Origin: JBLMXQ01 sp050257855 | GTDB taxonomy: Bacteria > Acidobacteriota > Vicinamibacteria > Vicinamibacterales > CAVVIG01 | Direction of reading: 5' to 3' | Length of the DNA: 64,000 bases | Assembly (NCBI GenBank): GCA_050257855.1 | Contig: JBLMXQ010000032.1 | Location: 43,856-107,855 of the forward strand | Part shown: positions 60,273-64,000 of the stretch, in pieces | Layout of the letters: every line of letters begins with the position of its first letter | How positions within the stretch are numbered: the stretch's first letter is position 1 | Program-made: the position numbers and the translations under genes | The notes under the pieces: model-generated | What the model was told of the DNA's origin: nothing | Database searches by the model: none | The model's input: only the letters and a program-made list of their open reading frames with translations

Positions 60273-61498
60273 CTCTCGGTGGCGAGTACCCTGTGCGCCT
60301 TTTGCCGGGCGTCCGGCGCCTTGCGCGCGGCCGTCTCGACCGGCAGGCCGAAGATCTTGATGAAGCCGACCGCCGCCGACTGATCGAACGTGTCGCCGGC
60401 GTCGTAGGTGGCGAGCGCGTGCTCGTACAGCGCGTACGGCGACTGGCGGCCGACGATGCGGCAGTCGCCTTTGAAGAGCTTCAGTCGCACGACGCCGGTG
60501 ACGCGCGCCTGCACGCTCTCGACGAACGCGTCGAGCGCCTCGCGGAGCGGCGTGAACCACGTGCCGTCGTAGACGACGTCGGCGTACCGTGCGCTCACGA
60601 GGCGGCACATGCGATCGAGGTCGCGCGCGGTGACCAGCTTCTGCAGCTCCTTGTGAGCCGCGTGGAGAACGACCGCCGCCGGAGCCTCGTAGATCTCGCG
60701 CGACTTGATGCCCACCAGGCGGTTCTCGACCATGTCGATGCGCCCGACGCCGTGAGCGCCGGCGATCGTGCCGAGGTTGCCGATCAGGTCGGCGAGCGGC
60801 ATCGCCACGCCGTTGACCGAGGTCGGCACGCCGCGCTCGAACGCGACCTCGACGTACGCCGGTTCGTCGGGACAACCCGCCGGCGATCTGGTCAGCGCGT
60901 AGATGTCCTCCGGCGGCTCCCGCCAGGGATCCTCGAGCACGCCGCATTCGATCGATCGGCCCCAGAGGTTGCTGTCCGTGCTGTAGGGACTCGCGACGGT
61001 GGCGGGCACCGGGATGTTGCGCGCGCGGGCGTACTCGATCTCCTGCGGCCGCGTCATCCCCCAGTCGCGCGCCGGCGCGATGACCCTGAGCGAAGGGTTC
61101 AGCGCCCGCGTCGTGACGTCGAGCCGCACCTGGTCGTTGCCCTTGCCGGTGCAGCCGTGCGCGACCGCGGTCGCCTGCTCGATGTCGGCGATCTCGACGA
61201 GCTTCTGCGCGATCAGCGGGCGGCCGAGCGAGGTCGCCATCGGATACCGGTCTTCGTAAATCGCGTCGGCTTTGAGCGCGGGCAGGATGTAGTCGCGCGC
61301 GAACTCCTCGCGCAGGTCCAGCACGTGCGCCCGGACGGCACCGGCCGCCAGCGCCCGATCCCGTACCGACTCCAGCTCCTTGCCCTGGCCGAGATCCATC
61401 GTCACGGCGATGATTTCGGCGCGGTACTTCTCGGCGAGCCAGGGAATCGCCACCGACGTATCCAGCCCGCCCGAGTAAGCCAACACGATGCGTTCCAT
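60269..61498 (-). CDS. argG: Argininosuccinate synthase
   Basis: The protein has 409 residues. ATP P-loop LAYSGGLDTSVAIPWLAEKY at residues 6-25; GCTGKGNDQVRLD near 115; SPYSTDSNLWGRSIECG. Joins citrulline and aspartate. Followed directly by argH. The 58 bases upstream to argR show no clear hairpin. Confidence 0.97.
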   Translation of the reverse strand: MERIVLAYSGGLDTSVAIPWLAEKYRAEIIAVTMDLGQGKELESVRDRALAAGAVRAHVLDLREEFARDYILPALKADAIYEDRYPMATSLGRPLIAQKLVEIADIEQATAVAHGCTGKGNDQVRLDVTTRALNPSLRVIAPARDWGMTRPQEIEYARARNIPVPATVASPYSTDSNLWGRSIECGVLEDPWREPPEDIYALTRSPAGCPDEPAYVEVAFERGVPTSVNGVAMPLADLIGNLGTIAGAHGVGRIDMVENRLVGIKSREIYEAPAAVVLHAAHKELQKLVTARDLDRMCRLVSARYADVVYDGTWFTPLREALDAFVESVQARVTGVVRLKLFKGDCRIVGRQSPYALYEHALATYDAGDTFDQSAAVGFIKIFGLPVETAARKAPDARQKAHRVLATER

Positions 61499-61556
61499 CT
61501 GAGACTCTCCTGCCTGCTTGCCCGGTCGCGGCTTCGCCGTCGCTCGCCCTCGGGCG

Positions 61557-62009
61557 TTATCGAGCGGCGTACTCCTCCAGGCGCTTCACGAGCGCTGCGG
61601 CGCGGCGGGCATCGCGCGTGATCACCAGAATCGTATCGTCCCCCGCGATCGTCCCCGCCGTTCCTTCGAGCTGCGCCCGATCGATCGCAATCGCCAGCGG
61701 CTGCGCCTGGCCGACGCCGGTCCGGATGACGACGAGCTGATCGACGCGCTCGACGCGACCCAGGAACTCGGCGGCCGCGCGCTCGAGCGCGGCCAGCGCC
61801 GTCTCCGGGTTCGGCACGTCGACGCCCTGGCGCTGATACGCGCCGTCGGACGCCCGCTTGACGAGCCCGAGCTCCTTGATGTCGCGCGAGATCGTCGCCT
61901 GCGTCGCCTCGAACCCGCGCTGGTGCAGACGCCGGCGCAGCTGCTCCTGACTGTGCAGGGCTTCGCTGTCGACGAGCTCGAGAATGACCGCCTGGCGGCG
62001 CGCTTTCAT
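61557..62009 (-). CDS. argR: Arginine repressor
   Basis: This encodes 150 residues from ATG 62007-62009 (MKARRQAVILELVDSEALHS); the longer frame is not needed. N-terminal winged helix with TQATISRDIKELGLVKRA near 33-50; C-terminal hexamer/arginine-binding domain with GTAGTIAGDDTILVITRD. Controls the arginine genes on both sides through the ARG box at 62068-62085. Confidence 0.93.
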   Translation of the reverse strand: MKARRQAVILELVDSEALHSQEQLRRRLHQRGFEATQATISRDIKELGLVKRASDGAYQRQGVDVPNPETALAALERAAAEFLGRVERVDQLVVIRTGVGQAQPLAIAIDRAQLEGTAGTIAGDDTILVITRDARRAAALVKRLEEYAAR

Positions 62010-62067
62010 GCGGAATGGCGACGGTCGCGGAACCTTCGTCCCACAGGATACACGATGTCCGGCCGTT

Positions 62068-62085
62068 GATGAATTTTTATTCATC
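62068..62085. promoter_or_regulatory. ARG box (ArgR operator)
   Basis: GATGAAT-TTTT-ATTCATC is a perfect 18-base palindrome and matches the enterobacterial ARG box TGAATwwwwATTCA exactly. It stands between argR and argC, 8 bases upstream of the argC -35 box. Confidence 0.88.
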
Positions 62086-62093
62086 GATTTTCG

Positions 62094-62122
62094 TTGATCG
62101 TCCGCGTCCGGGTGTGTATAAA
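62094..62122 (+). promoter_or_regulatory. argC promoter
   Basis: TTGATC (62094-62099), 17 bases, TATAAA (62117-62122): an almost ideal sigma-70 layout. The ATG follows 11 bases after the -10, so the leader is only about 5 bases. Confidence 0.8.
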
Positions 62123-62133
62123 TATCCTTTCCG

Positions 62134-63231
62134 ATGCATACGACCCTCGAGCGCCGGGCCGACGCCCGCGGCGCAGCCGCCTCCGGACACCCGATCGTCC
62201 GGGCCGCCGTCGCCGGCGCGACCGGCTACGCCGGCCAGGAGCTCGTGCGTCTCCTGGCTCGCCACCCCGCCGCCGCGCTCACCGCCGCCATGGCCTCGAC
62301 CGCGGCCGGCTCGCACAGGCCGCTGCCGGCGCTGGCGCACGTCTGGAGCGGCGCCGTCGAACCGCTCGACGTGGACGTCCTCGCGCGCGCCGCCGACGTC
62401 GTGTTCCTCGCGCTGCCGGATCGGGCGGCCGCGGATCTGGCGCCCCGCCTCTGCGACGCCGGGGTGCGCGTCATCGATCTCTCCGGAGCGTTCCGCCTGC
62501 GCGACGAAGCCGGGCGCGCCCGCTGGTATCCCGACACGGGCCGGATGCCGGAGGGCATCGTGTACGGACTGACCGAGCGCGCGCGCGCGGAAGTGGCGGG
62601 CGCGCGCGCCGTCGCCAATCCCGGCTGCTATCCGACTGCGGCGCTCCTCGCTCTCGCGCCGCTCGTCGACGCCGGCCTCCTCCGGCCCGGCTCCGACATC
62701 GTCGTCGATGCCAAGTCCGGCGTATCGGGCGCCGGCAAGACGCCGTCCGAGCGGACCCACTTCTCCGAGTGCCACGGGAGCGTGTCCGCGTACGGCGTCT
62801 TCGAGCACCGGCACGCCGTGGAGATCGAGCAGGCGATCGCCCGTCCGGGTCCGTCTGAGAATCGGGCAGACGATCCGGCCGGAGCCGGACACCACGGCCT
62901 GACGTTCGTGCCCCATCTCGTGCCGCTCGATCGCGGCATCCTCTCGACGATCTACGTGCGGCTCACCGCCGGCCAGACCGAGGACACGCTCGCCGCCGTC
63001 TACGAGCGCGCCTATGCAGGCGCACGGTTCGTGCGGCTCACGGGGTCCGCGCTGCCCGAGATCAAGCACGTCACCCACACGAATTGCTGCGATATCGGCT
63101 GGCGCGTGGACCGTTCGGGCCGCGCCGTGATCGTCTCGGCGATCGACAACCTCCTGAAGGGCGCCGCCGGTCAGGCGGTTCAGAACATGAACGTGATGCT
63201 CGGCCTCCCCGAGGAGACAGGGCTGCTGTGA
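62134..63231 (+). CDS. argC: N-acetyl-gamma-glutamyl-phosphate reductase
   Basis: The protein has 365 residues. NADP motif AAVAGATGYAGQELVRLLARHP near 28-50; catalytic cysteine in VANPGCYPTAALL near 167; catalytic His in HLVPLDRGILSTIYV. The first 20 residues (HTTLERRADARGAAASG) are an extra N-terminal stretch, so a later start is possible. GTGA overlap with argB. Confidence 0.95.
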   Translation: MHTTLERRADARGAAASGHPIVRAAVAGATGYAGQELVRLLARHPAAALTAAMASTAAGSHRPLPALAHVWSGAVEPLDVDVLARAADVVFLALPDRAAADLAPRLCDAGVRVIDLSGAFRLRDEAGRARWYPDTGRMPEGIVYGLTERARAEVAGARAVANPGCYPTAALLALAPLVDAGLLRPGSDIVVDAKSGVSGAGKTPSERTHFSECHGSVSAYGVFEHRHAVEIEQAIARPGPSENRADDPAGAGHHGLTFVPHLVPLDRGILSTIYVRLTAGQTEDTLAAVYERAYAGARFVRLTGSALPEIKHVTHTNCCDIGWRVDRSGRAVIVSAIDNLLKGAAGQAVQNMNVMLGLPEETGLL

Positions 63232-64000
63232 GCGCGCCGGTCGTCCTGAAGCTGGGCGGCGAGCTGCTGGAGGATCGCGCGCAGCTCGAGTCGGTCGTCG
63301 CCGCCCTCGCGGCAGTCGCCGCCGCGATGCCGCTCGTGGTGGTGCACGGCGGCGGGCGCGAGATCGACGCGGCCCTGCGGCAGGCGGGACTGGAAAAGCG
63401 GCAGGTCGAAGGATTGCGGATCACCGATCCGGCCGCGCTGGCGGTCGTCGTCGCCGTGCTCGCCGGCGCCGTGAACACCCGGTTGACCGCCGCGCTGACG
63501 ACCGCGGGCGTGCGCGCCGTCGGGTTGACGGGCGCGGACGGCGCGTGCGGCATCGCCGATCGCGCGCCGGCGTATCGGACGGCCGACGGACGAACGATTG
63601 ATCTCGGCGAGGTCGGCGTGCCTGCCGCGGCCGCGCACATGGGCCTGGTCACGACCCTCGTCGACGCCGGCTACGTGCCGGTCGTCGCCAGCGTGGGACT
63701 CGGACGGGACGGCCGGCTGTTGAACGTCAACGCCGACACGTTCGCGGGCCACCTGGCGGCGCGCCTCCCGGCCGCGCGCCTGATCATCGCCGGCACGACG
63801 CCGGGTGTGCTGGACGCGGACGGGAGAACCATCCGCGACGCCGGCGCCGCGGACATCGAGCGGCTGGTCGGCGAGGGCACGGCGACGAACGGCATGGTCG
63901 CGAAGCTCGGCGCGTGCACGCAGGCGCTGGCCGGCGGCGTGCGGGACGTCCTGATCCTGGACGGGCGCGACGGCGTCGCGCTCGAGGAGGCGGCCTCCGG
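63228..64000 (+). CDS. argB: Acetylglutamate kinase (partial, runs off the window)
   Basis: 257 residues are visible from GTG 63228. Gly-rich nucleotide loop VLKLGGELLEDRAQL, VVVHGGGREIDAAL, substrate-site VGLTGADGA, NVNADTFAGHLAARL, and TNGMVAKLGACTQAL. Second step of arginine synthesis. The end lies beyond base 64000, so total length is unknown. Confidence 0.94.
   Translation, partial: MSAPVVLKLGGELLEDRAQLESVVAALAAVAAAMPLVVVHGGGREIDAALRQAGLEKRQVEGLRITDPAALAVVVAVLAGAVNTRLTAALTTAGVRAVGLTGADGACGIADRAPAYRTADGRTIDLGEVGVPAAAAHMGLVTTLVDAGYVPVVASVGLGRDGRLLNVNADTFAGHLAARLPAARLIIAGTTPGVLDADGRTIRDAGAADIERLVGEGTATNGMVAKLGACTQALAGGVRDVLILDGRDGVALEEAAS

Overview
The window is about 64 kb of very GC-rich bacterial DNA, densely packed with ordinary chromosomal genes. 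It most likely comes from an Acidobacteriota genome, probably a Vicinamibacteria-like lineage. This is inferred from a Ser/Thr kinase fused to a TolB-type propeller, futalosine-route menaquinone genes, a TonB receptor with an N-terminal carboxypeptidase-regulatory-like domain, and many short palindromic repeats. No rRNA, CRISPR array, prophage or intact transposon is visible. Mobile-element traces are limited to an IS256-type transposase remnant and a fragment of a four-helix-bundle (S23/Avd-like) gene.

Layout. 1-4.5 kb: end of an RND pump, a secreted hypothetical protein, a transposase remnant, the kinase and tRNA-Arg(ACG). 4.5-9.1 kb: a GIY-YIG protein, a secreted GH3 hexosaminidase and molybdopterin genes (mog, moeA). 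9.1-14.5 kb: repeats around the S23-like fragment, two membrane proteins, sodB, nadA, a cluster of palindromes, mqnE and a YjbQ-family gene. 14.5-21.3 kb: a cobalamin riboswitch followed by a B12 uptake and salvage operon (TonB receptor, BtuD, BtuC, BtuF, a DUF71-type ATPase, a second BtuF-like protein). 21.3-31.7 kb, mostly minus strand: mqnD, then a complete ISC iron-sulfur operon (iscR-iscS-iscU-iscA-hscB-hscA-fdx-iscX) interrupted by a tandem ~150-bp repeat, and a sulfur-carrier cysteine operon (cysM, a JAMM protease, and a CysO-like/E1/rhodanese fusion).

31.7-42.8 kb: methyltransferase, DNA glycosylase, SIMPL and sulfatase-modifying-factor-like proteins, an aminotransferase with homoserine dehydrogenase, a glutaredoxin with an in-frame UGA at its first redox cysteine (probable selenoprotein), a class III CoA-transferase, a PilT-like ATPase, menG and a DtxR-type regulator. 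42.9-48 kb: a two-component pair, a frameshifted gas-vesicle gene, a phosphatase, and queD/queC on either side of an inverted simple repeat. 48-58.8 kb: a DUF4097 lipoprotein, nagA, a deoxyhypusine-synthase-like gene, a sigma-54 activator, a large HD-GYP/GAF/GGDEF protein, a flavin reductase-like protein, a BON lipoprotein and fabI. 58.8-64 kb: arginine genes argH, argG, argR / argC, argB, with a near-ideal ARG box.

The strongest finds are the probable selenocysteine glutaredoxin with a bacterial-SECIS-like hairpin, and the CysO-E1-rhodanese fusion beside its predicted JAMM protease and CysM. The next best are matching palindromic operators in front of iscR and cysM, the frameshifted gas-vesicle gene, and inverted simple-repeat arms that recur in several gaps and in one case flank the S23-like fragment.
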